Shown here one piece after another: positions 12,594 to 27,300 of a stretch of DNA of 64,000 nucleotides. Source of the stretch: Trichoplax adhaerens. Its lineage: Eukaryota; Placozoa; Uniplacotomia; Trichoplacea; Trichoplacidae. The notes below the pieces were generated by a model that saw only the letters and a program-made list of their open reading frames with translations, was not told where the DNA came from and did no database searches. The stretch is from the NCBI RefSeq assembly GCF_000150275.1, contig NW_002060947.1:294695-358694 (forward strand), read 5' to 3'. Each line of letters starts with the position of its first letter. The first letter of the stretch is position 1. Both the position numbers and the translations under genes were made by a program.

Positions 12594-14925
12594 TAAGACA
12601 TATTAAAATCTGGACCTTATAATGATACTTACTTACCATGTTAAACTAGAAAAAATTTGCTAATTGTTATCGATACAGTAGCTATTTGCTGATGATAATA
12701 TATTCGCCGCCAACAATAGTATAAAATTATTAAATATGTAGTAATTATAAAAGAAAAATCAAAATTTCTTTAGAAAAAGATCTTCTAATTTCATCTTTTA
12801 TTCGTTTTATGGAAAAATTAGAAAAGAATATTTTACTTTTTGCAGTTATAGCCATAATCATTGCCCGAATGTTAATCCTCATCTATAAAATCAGAACTAG
12901 TAACTTTTAGTAGATTATTTACCGTTAATCTTACGACAAATTTATCCTTGATGAATTATATTCATAGTGCCAATAATTAGACTAACGTAAATCAGGAATA
13001 AATTTGAACTGCACCAGCTTGGTATTTTATTATGGAGATGGCCTTACTATATCGTTTAGTTTATATATGCGTACGCTAATGCTGAAATGCAGTAGGGTAA
13101 TAACCCAAACTTCAAATGACTTGCTCTATTACTGTTATGGATTTAAGTTACGTCATTACTAGTGGGTCCTACTATTTTTTATTGCATGATTCTTTGCATT
13201 TATTCCTGTCGGTGAGCGTACGGTACAAGTACGGTTACGTATCAGCTAAGCATAGTTATATAAGATGTTGAAACAATCAATAAAGGTAGATATTCACGTG
13301 GAAGCATAGTTGCTAGTCTCGCTCCAGTCATCTGAGAGTTTTGAAGTATTTGTACGCTATGATCTAACAATTACTTATTAGCAACTATTATTAAAGCTTT
13401 AAAGTATTGTTAAGATGAAGTTACAATTATTTTTTGCTGATAAGAAACCCTTTCAGTCCATAAAAATTGTTGATTAGAATACATGTATTCTTTAGTAAAT
13501 ATTCATAGCAACCATAAATTCACTTTTAAACAATCGGTAAACAAACTATTTTGCCTTTATCAGATATCTTATCAATCGATAAATTGTAATTAAACATATA
13601 TTAAAATTCGAATATATCATAACAATAATTTAATGGTTATGATTATTATTATGATTAATTACTTTCAATTTGAAATTTTCATTTTCAGGCTAGACTTCCA
13701 ATTTACGTTAATTTGCGTAGAAAACTAGTATATAAAAATTATCTTGTATTTGGACTGATACATTATAATTCGAATTTGATTTGAAAAGTTAGATTAATCT
13801 TTTGTTCCTTACAGCCTTAACGATATATTAGTTCAAATATGAAACTTTTAGGCTATTCAGTTGTACTCATCTAATTTCTTTATGTATTTTAAAAATATTA
13901 CCATTGGGACAGGTATGAGTAGTTTCGATCGAATTATCTTTAAGGCATGGCTAAGTTAATACTACTTACTGTACCATAACACAAGAAATTGTAAAATGAA
14001 ATATTGACAAAGAATTCATATACTTAGTAATTTTTTATTTAGTTGATCAAATGGTTAATACCGATAATTTTAGTCCTTCATTTTTCAGTACTAGAAGAGA
14101 GATGTGGAATAACATGCATACACTCTATAATCATTAGAAGTTGATTAATTTTCTCTTTGCAACACTTAAATGTTAGAGTAGCTATATCGTAATTAGTACT
14201 ATATTCGTTCTTCAATAACTGTAGCCATTAAATAATTTATTGGCAATTTAGTTTTAGATATAGGAGCATGAAATTTAACCAGGATGATAGGATTCTTAAT
14301 GTTACTTATGGATTTTCAACTTTTTGCTAGATGCATATGTGATCATTAGCAAATATGATAGAATATAGGGATATTATTTACGGAGTAACTGCTATACAGT
14401 ATCCGAACACTTACGCGTATTCACTGGTTGTTATAATATGGTAACTCATCCAGAGATGTAACATAGAAGTTTATTACTAACATTTTAACGAAATATTGAG
14501 GATAATTAATATTGTTATCGAAGCATTGATAAATATTGCTCATCCCACAGCACTATATAAATTGATAGATCTGTTAAAAAACTTTGGGTTCATCAGTTTG
14601 CTGTAGCTGTTAGAGACAAACATTTGCTTTATTTTTCTGATGGTGGGAGATAGGCAGTATTTTATTATAAACATAAGGTAAATGTCGATGAGGACAAGTT
14701 TGATATTGGGCTCTTTGTAGTTTAGTTTTCGCTATAAATTCCAATTTGTAATACGGTTACTCGTATTATTGGATAGCCTATCCGCAAATGTGCGAACAAC
14801 TATTTATCTACGACATTTCACATATTAATTTAGAATTGTATAATTTTACAATACTATCAAAGTTTCGATAATTGATATTTACATAGTTTTGCTATAAATT
14901 AGTTAATATTCTCATTATAATTTAG
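12594..14925. other. AT-rich region between two inverted LTR-like copies
   Basis: 2.3 kb without a supported gene. It is flanked by subfamily A copies in opposite orientation (11959 plus, 14931 minus). Confidence 0.5.
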
Positions 14926-14930
14926 GGATC

Positions 14931-15551
14931 TGTCACAAAACAGCTTTGCAACAAGATAACGTAATGTACGATCAATAAGTCAATTCCTTGAACCACGTAT
15001 CAAGGAACGATATCTGCACTATCACAAACACTTTTGCTCTACTAGCAGACTACACAGAGACTTAAACGCCTCGTATTTTACGTTAAACACTAAGTTGGAG
15101 AATTCTCTTTATTTCACGATATACTGCATTTATATACTATTCCTCAATAGTTCATGAGTCATAGTTAATACAATTAACCTCGGAATCATTATATATTAAT
15201 TTTAGCTACTGCTCCCTTAATGCAGACAACAGTATTTACGAATATAGACATGTAATGACTAATATAGAATAGTCAGATTACGATATGTCCTATCACGGAA
15301 CATTTTCATGATAATTTACAATCTACCATAAGTAAATTATAATCACAATGATTCGAACTGTAAGTAGATGATTTGCATTCCCTATTATAACTATTAATTT
15401 CAGTATGTGTATAAGTGTCACTGTCATGAAAAGTCAGTGCTATATTAAAACACAGTATATCCAAATTAGAAGTTAACTAAATAAGGATAGTCTAACACAA
15501 TTATCCTAACATAGATATTTCTACTGTAATACAGTATTTAACACTGTAACA
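14931..15551 (-). mobile_element. Solo LTR-like element, subfamily A (inverted copy)
   Basis: A 621-bp element on the minus strand. On the plus strand it starts TGTCACAAAACAGCTTTGCA and ends CACTGTAACA. The flanking duplication GGATC is perfect (14926-14930 and 15552-15556). It is close in sequence to the copies at 11959, 25745 and 55536. The internal small frame of those copies is interrupted here by a TGG-to-TGA change, showing that it is not maintained as a protein. Confidence 0.88.
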
Positions 15552-15556
15552 GGATC

Positions 15557-18500
15557 AAAGCTTGATCTAAGAGAGTTATTTAGCCTGTACGGCTTTGATA
15601 GTATAGGTTGAGGTTATTGATTTGTTCTAAAAGATAATTTACGAGGACGAGCGACCTGATATCAGACTCGTAGTACTGGTTTCCGTACTGCCTAAGTTTG
15701 TAATAGTGCCCCAAAATTTTAATTAAGGTTTTAGATGGTTCATTATATATTTATCTGTCTGGATAGAGCGATAAATGTGAGAGATGTAGCTATTCTTTAA
15801 ATCACTGAAATGGTTTAATTATGGTAATAGTCATTAGTTATGTAGAATGCGTATTTCAACTAGAGTGCTTATCACGATCAGTTTTTTGATTAGACAACTT
15901 ACCATAAATAACAGATCTGATGGTCTAATTTCTTAAATGTCTATCAAAAAATGTATCTGACTGAGGATTTTTGCGAATATTGCTACTTTTAAAGATTTAC
16001 AAACAACTTGGACGCCCATTACAACATCAATGTTATGTAAATGAAGGAACAGAGAATAGAACATATTTATTGCTAAAATTATTTTCTCATTATATATATG
16101 TATGAACGTGACCGACTTCGCATACAGTTACGTTCATATATATTATCAGTTACATCTTGCATGTAAACAAATTTAAAGTTCATCCTTGACAACTGAATAT
16201 ATCATCCATACAGCTATTTCTTACGTATTTTTCAAATAAGTAAACATCCTTAACAAATAACTCATCCGTAATCATGCATAAGTGTAACTTCTAAGCCTAA
16301 TTAAAATTAAACAATTTTTGATCTAAAATTTAATCTTCTATGTATTCCCTTTTATAAACTCTAGCCACTGGTACAAGTGATAAAATTTTTAATTATAGCA
16401 TTTTAAGTAGTAGCTGAGAATAAGTTCTGGCTACTATATCTAGTGTTTAAAAATTTGATAATTTACCAAATCGGTTTAAATCACTATGCTATTCGCTAGC
16501 ATCATAAGACTACTATTATCAGCTAACTTTAGTTTATGCTGAATAATAGAAATTATATCAATAAGTTACATTAATGAATTAAAGATATACTGTATTAACA
16601 AGCAGGTTTGGTCTAATTACATCTAAAACCACAATGTACAGAGTTGAGCAAAGATTGATTATATGTTCACTGGACACCTATAGTCAATAAATTTTGATAA
16701 GAGTTTGTGATTTTGTCATAATCCAACGTTATAATAAGAAAGGACTAGTTAAAACTAGGAAACGATACCGGAAGGCACAGTTGTAATTATTCTTCTACAA
16801 CTGCAGCTTATTTTATTTCTTGAAAAATTTTACTTATGTAGAAAAAAATTATTTACATAAATAAGTTATTTTTTTATTCCTTTCCCAATTGAAAGTTCAT
16901 GATACTGGTAAGCTTGCGAAAAAGTTCTTCTGCTTTACATAACTCTCTCTGTTTATCCTATCTTAAGTAAGGCTTTCAAATTTCTACTATTAAACATGCA
17001 GTTATATCCAAATTGTTAAAATATTCGTATATTAATAATATTTTCCTTTCAGTTTAGTAATAGTAATCTGCATCACTAAATACATATTACCTACTAAGCA
17101 CTTAAATGGCCTACGTTTGAACGTATCTCTACTTAATTATTTTTTTAATTGCTAGCATTATAACATTTATTATTTATGGTACAAACGAACAGTATAGTAA
17201 CACCTCTGAAATTATAGAGTTTCTGTAAGGTTGAAGGTTGGATTTAATTCATTTAGCTTTTCGCACATTTTTATCGAGTGTTGCCAAAATTTTGACATTC
17301 CGTCAAATTTTGTTGTTACTGTCTGCCAGATACTGTTACCCTTCTTGATAAGTTGTCAGCTGTTGTTAATAGTAGATATACTGTATGGAATATATAAAAT
17401 GTCTTTCATTAAAGTTTCACAAATTGCAACATCGATCAAGAGTATTGTATCGCGTTATGTTAAGTATAAGTGCAGAAGCAATTATTATTTTCTAGTTTCA
17501 TTAGTGAAAGTAAAGTGAATACGGATTATGAATATGAAAAAAATGGCACGATTTGAATATGATGGTTCTGCAGTTATGCATAAAATGATTATGATTATAA
17601 TGAGCATGGAAAGAATTGTTAAATAATGGTATTCATAACCTTTCATTTAACTAGATTTTGATTTTCTTATTACTTGAAGTCTAATACCGGAAAATTTTGC
17701 TTGTTTAAAGAACCGGATGTAAATTTAAATCTTTATAGGAATAGATCCTTATCATGATATAAATCTTGGAAATTAATGTAAAGTAGCCATATTACAGGAT
17801 TGCAGTATATCGTAAGGTGACGTAGATTGATCATGACGATGTTACTGCTATAATCAAATGTCAATAATGCAAATCAATCAATCAGTTTTTCGTTTTTACT
17901 CAAAAATTTTATTTTGCTAAAACTTTTGGAGAAGTTTTTTAAATTTTAAATGGAAGCGAAGTTTTAATAGAGATTCCGTAGATAACAGTTGAGGCAGAAG
18001 TGATAATTTTTTGTCCGTAATCAATCATCTGGCTGTTCAATTCTCAACTTATTCATTAGAGAATTCCATTTTATAGAACTCGGACTTACGGAATACCTTG
18101 ATATTTATGAAAAAGACAGACGACCTGGGTGATTCCTTTATTTTATTATTCTTGCTTGAAATATCTGTTTCGTTGCTACTTAAAATTACGTTATGAACAA
18201 TTACTTAATTGAGACCATTCTTTAGAATTCATTTTCCAACTGAATAGTTCATTTTTATCAATTTAAAAATATTACCATGCATGTATGCAAGCATTTTCGC
18301 TTTTCCATACTTCAATTTTGGTTTATAAAATATTCGTTCTTTTAAGCGATAGCTCAATGCTTGCCGATTAATTATCCAATAAAATTAAAAATTTCTGTCA
18401 AAAAACTCTTCTGGAAATGTCTTACTCTTGCATGCGAGCATTGTGTTGTGAAACTACCATTAGAGATAATCAAGTAGCTGTAACTTAAATACACATTATT

Positions 18501-21500
18501 ATAATCCTTTAGCTCGCTTCTAATCCTAATATTAACTTTACTTCAACTTTAAACAGACTTTATATCATCAGCTTTATAAATATTTGGTTCAAGTTGAGTT
18601 ATTTAGCTAGCCAGATGTTAACTTAATACATGTTTAATTGCCATATGATAATATATGAGATCATTTATCGTAAAATTTATAATGCATTATTTGTTATCAA
18701 GTTTACCCTTCCTCCCGCTGATTAAACAGTAGCAATAAAATGTTTATAGGAAGGGTTGTTATATCGGATATACATCCAAAAATATCAAATACACATGATG
18801 TGGTGTTCTTTAGTTACCATTTAATTTTTTGATATAAAACATTTTAATCGTTACCATTTCTATATTGCCATCTGTAATATCAAATACCAAGTAATTGTTT
18901 AATCGTTAACTAATGGTTTATATCAATTGAATTGCCGATATATCCAATCTTATCAACATCTTACGTCCAGTATTCCAGTAGATTCATGAGCCTGTTCATA
19001 TTTCTACTAATGTTGGTATTGTATTTTACAAATTGTGACGTCTGTTGCAGTTCCGTCTAGTTTCCTCTTTATAATTCTTGTACTGTCAGACAGCTTAGTG
19101 CTAGGAGATGATATGCGAAATTAAATTTAACGGATTTATTTCGGAAAAATGCCATGAATTATACCTATTGTATTTTAATCTGAAATAGCGATATCATTTA
19201 TATCTATTTATTAATATAATTCCGCTAATTTTAATACTAGTTAGCATGTTATGGAAATACGTAATTTTGCGCTACACATTCCCGTAAGAGTTTTGGTATT
19301 GATTCAATGTTAACATACTTTTTTGTATAATTCCTCCAATGCTAACAGGAAACTACAGATAGTAGCCTTTTTTGCTCGTTCCTTTAAACAAGAGCTTTAC
19401 TAATATTTTTTAATTAATGAAAATTTTACGTAATGACCACAACCTTGAAAAAATTTACTGCTTTTTTAATCGTTTGACATACCAAGTTCGTTATATCATA
19501 GTTGCGGTTGTGGGTTTTAAAATTTTAATAGTGGTAAGGCATAATTTTTTTCAATCTTGCAACATAACCATTGCAAGGGGTTAGCTTACTGTCACTTCTA
19601 GTGTTGTACTGCATACATACTTACATAGCATATCTATAATAGTCGTATAGTTTTAATGACAGAGATAGCTGATCTATAATTAATGTCATGTTTCTTCTTT
19701 GCATCATAGAAAAATGTTCAGAAGCTATTTTTTAGTACCTATGATCCTTTTACAGTAGCACATTATACGCGATTAAACAATCAGATAATATAATTAGCTT
19801 AAATATACCTAACTTATCCTTACTCAAAGAAAATGGTCTTTTTATTAAGTTAGGGTCAGGGTTATGAATCTTATTTTGGCTTTCCTCGATTACTAAACGA
19901 AGCATACTACAAGCAAGCCATTTCTACCTTAATCTCAAGTTTATATTATAGATAGGGTCTTTGCATTTTCAGATCAAGTAATTTATGCTACACAGATTCA
20001 CAGTAATTATCCGGGAATTTAATTTATTTAAATAGAAACGATCTTCTCCAAATACGTTGCATCTTAACTTCGCATGTTAGCTTATCATTTAGTCCTTCGC
20101 AGTCTAACCCTTTCAAATTCCTACAGTAATAAAAGAAGATTTTTATAGAAGCTTAAATAAAATTTTTCCTCCGAATGATTATCAATAATGCGTCATTTAT
20201 CATAATTTCCATCATATTCCAACTTGATTTTGGTAGACGGCAGGTTGAGATCTCTTAAGTGCTCTTTTCCGTAGTTGTAGTGTCACAATTTTACGCGTCT
20301 ATATTCTTACATGATCTTGGCAATTAAAACCATTTCCGTTTTAGTATCACTTAAATTTTTAGGGCTTATTCCGCAATGATTAGTACCGATGCTATTAATA
20401 TTGAGGCCTGGTGACGTTTTTTACGTGGACAATTTATTAATTTCATGTCTTAATAAAATTAAATTCTTAAATTTTAAATATTATTTAGAATTATTTCTAT
20501 TGAAATCAACGGGAAGTAAAGGGATTTTTACTATACTTACGGTATTCATATAACAGTCTCAACTATATTTATAGCTGCTGAATTATTATGTATTGAAATA
20601 CTAAGGAAAGATTTTAAGTTATTATTGCTGCTTTATTACATAGATAGCTCTAATATAATGCGGATATAATTTAATTTCATAAACCCACAATACTCCTCGA
20701 TGTTGCAATACTTCAGGACTGCATATCAGATTATGGAAGGAACTATATCCAAACAATTTGTAGTAAGCGTAGAATATTCAAATTAGGGCTTTTAAGATGA
20801 ATTTATAGTAATCCTCCAAAGAACTGTATAATTAAATAAATATTTCCAAAAATTTAATATTTTTTATAAATAAATAGCCAAAATCGCTTTTATACTCTAT
20901 TTAATTACTATACATATTCGTATATGACAACCGATCTTGGCCGGAATTACAGCAATCAAGAAGTTACATAGATTAATGTATTGAGAATGGATTCTATTGT
21001 AAATGGAAATTAAACCAAAGTATAGACGGCATTAATTTTAATTATAGATCGTGAAGGTCAAATCATGGCCGTTTTATTCGTTAGTGTTAGTTTTGACGTA
21101 AGACTAAGTAAGGTCACACTATGCAAACAAGGTGATCAAAATCTACTATTCCAGTGTTAATCTGGCAGATAGGAAACATAATATACCAGCTCTCATATTC
21201 CCAATTTATTGACTTACTTGCTGTCTTGGCTCAATATAAATTTTTAAGCTTTTTAACTTTTCGACAAGATGGAGTAAGAAGAATATTTATACGTACATGG
21301 AAAAGTTAATTTTGCAGAAAGCATGACCCAAATTTTACGAAATTTTTCTAACAAAATTGTAACATATAGTACTGGATTGGCTGAAGATAATTATGCCTTG
21401 GCTAATCGTGCGTAAAGTGGGTGAAAATAATAGTTATCACTTGATAGCACATTATTACAAAAATGGCTGAATATTTAGCATTTGATACAGATAATCAAAC

Positions 21501-24384
21501 AATAGTGAAAAACGGCTGATAGCCATTAAATCATTGGGTTTAAGAAAATTCCTAATAAGTTAATCAATTATCGAAATGAGTAATCAAGAATTTTTATCAC
21601 AGTCAATCGCAAACACAAGTAAAACACGCAAGATATTGTATTGAACTAATTAGTTAAAATGTCCATGTTTTGATTACAGTTAGCCTTGAATTATATAAAA
21701 CTAATCAACCATATCAAAATGAGATAACTGCAAAAGATTCAATTACGATGGCTGTCTCACACTTATTTGTCTAATTTTCCCAACTTTGGATTATCAGATC
21801 AATTTAATACTTTCTAATTAGAAGTTATATGAAGCAGATGCTTTAAGATAGTTATAAATCATTATGAAAGAAAAACGATAATAATTAAAGGCTTGATTAC
21901 TGACTGCGTAGAAGAAATCCTTAAGTGATAGTTGAAAGAATAAGACATATAAAAGATAAAGGCTTCATCTCAACTGCTTCACTATTGGATGTGTTTGATT
22001 CATTAATCAGTTGAACCTCTATATTTATGATTTTATTAATTATAAATTGTTCGATAAATGATTAATTTGACATAACTTTTTCTTTACGCTGATTCACTCG
22101 CTTTCTTAAATTATTTTTTTCCCGTGAAAATGATACCAAATACATCTTATTCGTTATTGGATATAACTGATACTTAGATTATACTACTGCGATCCAAGGA
22201 ATAATTTTATATAAACTCAAGCAATAATAAGCGAGTATAATGCTTTTTGCATATCTATTACATGCATTCCTCATTTTTTGGATTAATGATTAAGCTATTT
22301 TAACTTTCGATTGCTAGCTTTTGATAGTAACTAATTAGTCACGCTTAATTAAGGGTGTAGTTAGTTTTTAATACAGATCTAATTTCTCTTGTATTTCTAA
22401 TGTCAGTCATTTCATTGATAAAGGATATAAAGTAATAAATGTATGGTTGAATAGAATTCTAGACCTTAAAAGTCATTATCATATGCTAATTTCTGAATCG
22501 AAGCATTAATTTCAATTTCTCTTTATCAAACAATTAGATAGATTCATTTATGCAAAAATAGTTTTTTAAATAACACTGAAAAATGTTTGATTTCTTCCAT
22601 GGAAATGTTTGTTTACTAGTCTATAGAATTTGTAAAAGATGATAACATATAATATCGTAGTCACAATCTCCGATTGAAATGAGATTTCTTGATTGTTTCC
22701 TCATAATTAATAATTTTTGATTATTTAATACGAGAAAACTGACACTGCTAAATCTTTGATTTTTTAAATAGTTTAAATTGTCTACATTTCAGTGATTAAA
22801 TCAATTGCAAATAGTAGAAAATATCCTTTGATAAAACATTCTCAATGGAAAAATTGATATATTAGTCATTCGTTCTCCCATTGCCGAGCCCATAACATGT
22901 ATCCAAAATCACTGTATCTTTTAGAATATGAGAATGTGAAAGTAACACTTTATTAGTCTTGGTCATCAGTCTAATGCGATATACTGAATCTGCGTTAAGC
23001 TCGATCGAATGGTAGATCTTATATTTCTTTTTCTTTCTTCTGTTCATACATACATGTATTTAATGCAGTAAAGTTCGATATCAATAGAAATATCCTTTAA
23101 GAACTGTGAAAAAAGAGGATCGAAAATTAAAATGAAGAAGCAATGCCGAAATATTTGAAGGGTAACATTATTGTTACGTCAATCGAGCAATAAAGAGAAC
23201 AGAATTACAATTATAATTGCTTATTTCTATCATCTTTTTATAAGCTAATTCTAACTGCTAACTACAGAAACTACTCTTACAGAATTAAGCAGACATTGAT
23301 ATTGAATGGATCTCGCAAAAAATCCTCCTTTAGTTGTATTTGCTTGATATAAATCATCCTGATAATTGTACGTAACAATAAATAACAGAAACTTATTGTT
23401 GGAATATATGAAAGAATGAGTAATTGTAATAATAATGCACATAATGTATGTATTTATAAGGAATGGCAAAGTTCCTACTTTTTCTTTTTTTGTTAAAAAT
23501 CATTACTAACGTATCCTTTTAGATAACAGTTATTTTTCTGCTTACCTAACGTAATCAATACTACCGCACATGCCCAATACTATACGAATCGATTGTTAAA
23601 AGTAACCATGTATATTTGGTCAATTCTATTTGACGATATATTAATTAACACAAACTGTATTAGCAACGGTGAGTAAATTCAATTGGCCTTCAAATTCGGA
23701 TATTGTACAGAATCCTATTACTTTAACTTACATACTCCTTTGAGTTTTACCACTCATACTCATTACCGAATAAAAATTTTCACTTATTCCGTTACAAATA
23801 AGGATTCCGTAATATCACTAAGTTAAAAGTTAAGTATCCAATATATAAATTACAGTTACTTAATAGTGTGATGTTCCATTTATCTTTTCTTTAGTCAATC
23901 TAAACAAAATAGGAATAGAATATTAGACAATAGCTCATGAGAATAAAATCAATAAGTAAACAGATAACGACGAAGCGATTTGCCAGGTACAGATATAATC
24001 AAATACGACATGGCATTAGATAACAGATTCTATCTTATCTAATTGATAATTTTTTTACGTGTCCAAATCTACATTTTGAATAATTAAGATGCAAAATGCT
24101 TTTACAAGTAAGATAAACCAGACAACAATAGGTATTATTTCAATTTCAGCTTTAATAGGGTTGCAGACTTTCATATTTTAACAGTTTTTTCAATATTGGC
24201 CACGCTGTTGATGAGCTTAGCATGCTTGTCTGGTAAAACGGATAGAACTACATGATCGGTCGACCTAACCAATCTATTTTGTTACATACTTATAGCGGGT
24301 TTTAAAGAAACAAGCAAACGTGATTGACCTTGGCTGTTATACGTATAATTTGGACAAGAAAGAGTATCAAACTTTGGTATTATC
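15557..24384. other. Long gene-poor AT-rich region
   Basis: About 8.8 kb with no supported gene. A 95-codon TTG-initiated frame at 17231-17518 is hydrophobic but shows no family motif or splice context. A short hairpin repeat lies near 16104-16135. Promoter and 5' UTR of the second receptor should lie at the right end. Confidence 0.45.
16092..16146. repeat. Hairpin-forming inverted repeat
   Basis: The arms TGAACGTGACC and GTTACGTTCA, extended by TATATA on both sides, can pair around a short loop containing GACTTCGCATACA. A related segment with the loop portion in the opposite orientation occurs at 57413-57440. Confidence 0.5.
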
Positions 24385-27300
24385 ATGGATAACTGTACTA
24401 ATTGCTATCTCAATTTAAATCTTTCAAAATTAAGCGACACACATGAACAACTAAGTTCCCGCATTAGTATCATCATCGTGAATTTGATGTTCTTGTTGTT
24501 GGGATTAATATTCAATCTAACTCTTTTCAATTACTATATTTGCAAGAAGAAATTGATGACGGTTACAGAAGAGCAAATTGTTAGCTTGGCAATATCTGAT
24601 ATGCTATATATCATGATTGGGTAAGTTGATATTCATTACTAACTGTTAGTCAATTTAGTTATATTTCAGAATTCATTAATTATAAATCATGGAAAACTGA
24701 TTTAAGATTAACATAAAGGAGTTTAGGAACTCAAATGGCTTTTAATAAATGGGTGGTTATATCAATTTTTAAGCTATTTACTGCCATGGCCAGCTTTATT
24801 TGATTCTCATTGTATTAATTAGTGATTATTTCTAATACTTAAAATTGGAAGTAATTATTATTTTATACCCCTCATTGTGAATTAGAATCATTCTAGCGAG
24901 TCCATCAGTTAGGAAGGAAACTCTTTTTATAGGAAGATTACATACGGGCTTCCAATGTAAACTAGTAAAACATGAAATGTGCAGTAACCTTAGCAATTTT
25001 TACAGAGTAGCTAGTACTTTAATGTTATTTTTCTAGCCTTCTTTGGACAGTTTTCAACTACTGATGATGTCTAATGCATGAAATGATGAAACTGACTCTG
25101 ACTCAGCTAGATATACTATGAGAACATAAGTGTAGACTGCATTTAAAGTTGATGGAATATTATCATGAGTACATCGCCATTAAAATTTTAATAGTTCCAC
25201 GAAATAAAGCAACATATTTTAGTTTAATGGCGTTAATGCTTGAAATTAGTTCACCGTTACTTATAACAAACAAGCAATCAATTTTTTTATGATCTTCTAA
25301 TAGTTCTACGGTAATGTTACATGATAAGTGTTACATTTCACAAGAGCGAATACAAAAAGCAGTTGTTTTATATTTTTACTCTGAAAAATCAACATTTACA
25401 ACACATGCGCACATTTTATAAACAAGAAATTACTATAATTTTAATTAATGAAAGACCACGCTGTCTGACTAAATCAGAAAATTGCTATTAAATGTTTGTA
25501 TTACACCTATTGATGAGAATTTCAATTTTTCACCTAACTATAATTGTTATTTAAGCACGTATATTACAATATGGAGCATTCTATGTAATTGCTCAGCGAT
25601 CGATAAATTTAAAATTATTATTGTAAATTTTTTCTCAAAGGCTTTGATGATGCATCATTATCTCATGAACTGCAATACTATGAAAGGGAAAGCGAAATAA
25701 TTTTAGTTCTTACATTTACACAGCTACAAGTAATGATTAGTAATTGTGACAGTGTTATATACTGTATTAGAGTAGAAATATCTATGTTAGGATGACCCTG
25801 TTAGCCTATCCTTATTTAGTTAACTTCTAATTTGGATATACTGTATTCTAATATAGCACTGACTTTTTATGACAGTGACACTTATACACATACTGAAATT
25901 AATAGCCATGATAGTGAATGCAAATCATCTACTTACAGTTCGAATTATTGTGATTGTAATTTACTTGCAGTAGATTGTAAATTATCGTGGAAATGTTCCG
26001 TGATAGGACATGTCGTAATCTGACAATTCTGTTTTAGTCATCACATGTTTATGTTCGTAAATACTGTTGTCCGCATTAAGGGAGCAGTAGCTAAACTTAA
26101 TATATAATTCAGTAAATGATTCCAATGTTAATCGTATTAACTATGACCCATGAACTATTGAGGAATATTACATAAATGCAGTATATCGTGTAATAAAGTA
26201 GATTCTCAAACTTAGTGTTTAACGTAAAATACGAGGCGTTTAAGTCTTTGTGTAGTTTGCTAGTAGAGCAAAAGTGTTTGTGATAGTGCAGATATCGTTC
26301 CTTGATACGTGGTTCAAGGAATTGACTTATTGATCGTACATTACGTTATCTTGTTGCAAAGCTATTTTGTGACAGTAATATATAATAATCTTATTATCTT
26401 ATTGAAGATTAATGCCATACCATCATAAACTACTAATCTACACATTGGGATGTATTGTAAGATATTATTAAAGAATTAGCAAGCTTCTTCTATTACGAAA
26501 AATATCAAGATTTGCTTTACAGTAAATTATGTATCGATTTAAGAATTATTATGAACATTTTATTTGTTCATATTAAGGTGTTCATTATGTATTATTCAGC
26601 AGTATGAATAACATAATTTTGTATACTAATAGTTGTAAATGCTAATAATCTTATATTTTATATACGCTCTTTATTTTTGTAGGTCTGGCACCCAATTACT
26701 AATAGCATTTGCCACCATAAACAATCAATTACCTATTTTCTTATATGATTCAATCGCTTGTCGACTTCTTGCTGCTATTCAGGCGTCGTTGGCCAAAGTT
26801 AATGTCTATACTATGACATTGATTTCGGTTACCCGTTATGCAGTCATTGTTAAACCTATTAAATATCAACCCTATCTCAAGCCAAGATATAATCGGATTG
26901 TTCTTGCCATTATTTTTACCCTATCCTTTGGCTTATCGATTTTGCCTGTTTTTCAGTTATGGGGAAAATATCAATATTCTAACCAAACTGGTTTATGTTT
27001 TCCACTATCGACGGCAGAGAATGATCCAGCTGTTGTTTCTTATGAAGTTACCATGGATTTAACATTTATATTAATACCGTCTGTTATTATGTTTTTTAGT
27101 TACTTTAAAATTATTTTACTTTTACGTCTAAGCCGACGCCAAATTACAAGTTACCACAACAATAGTACGAAAAGCATTAATGCAAGCAATTCTACTAATA
27201 CATTGTCAGCAACTTCATCGATTGCAAAAGTCGTTTCTTTTACCCTTCAAAGTCGTCTATCATTTCATCGTAAAAATAGTGTTAGCTTTCGCTCCAGCAT

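Noticed and set aside
17231-17518. A 95-codon hydrophobic frame as a receptor relic
   Set aside because: TTG start, no class A motif, no splice context; its composition matches chance frames in AT-rich DNA.
24147-24235. A stretch resembling the start of receptor exon 2 (TAG then GTTGCAG)
   Set aside because: The similarity is limited to about ten bases and the frame soon stops; too weak for a pseudogene call.
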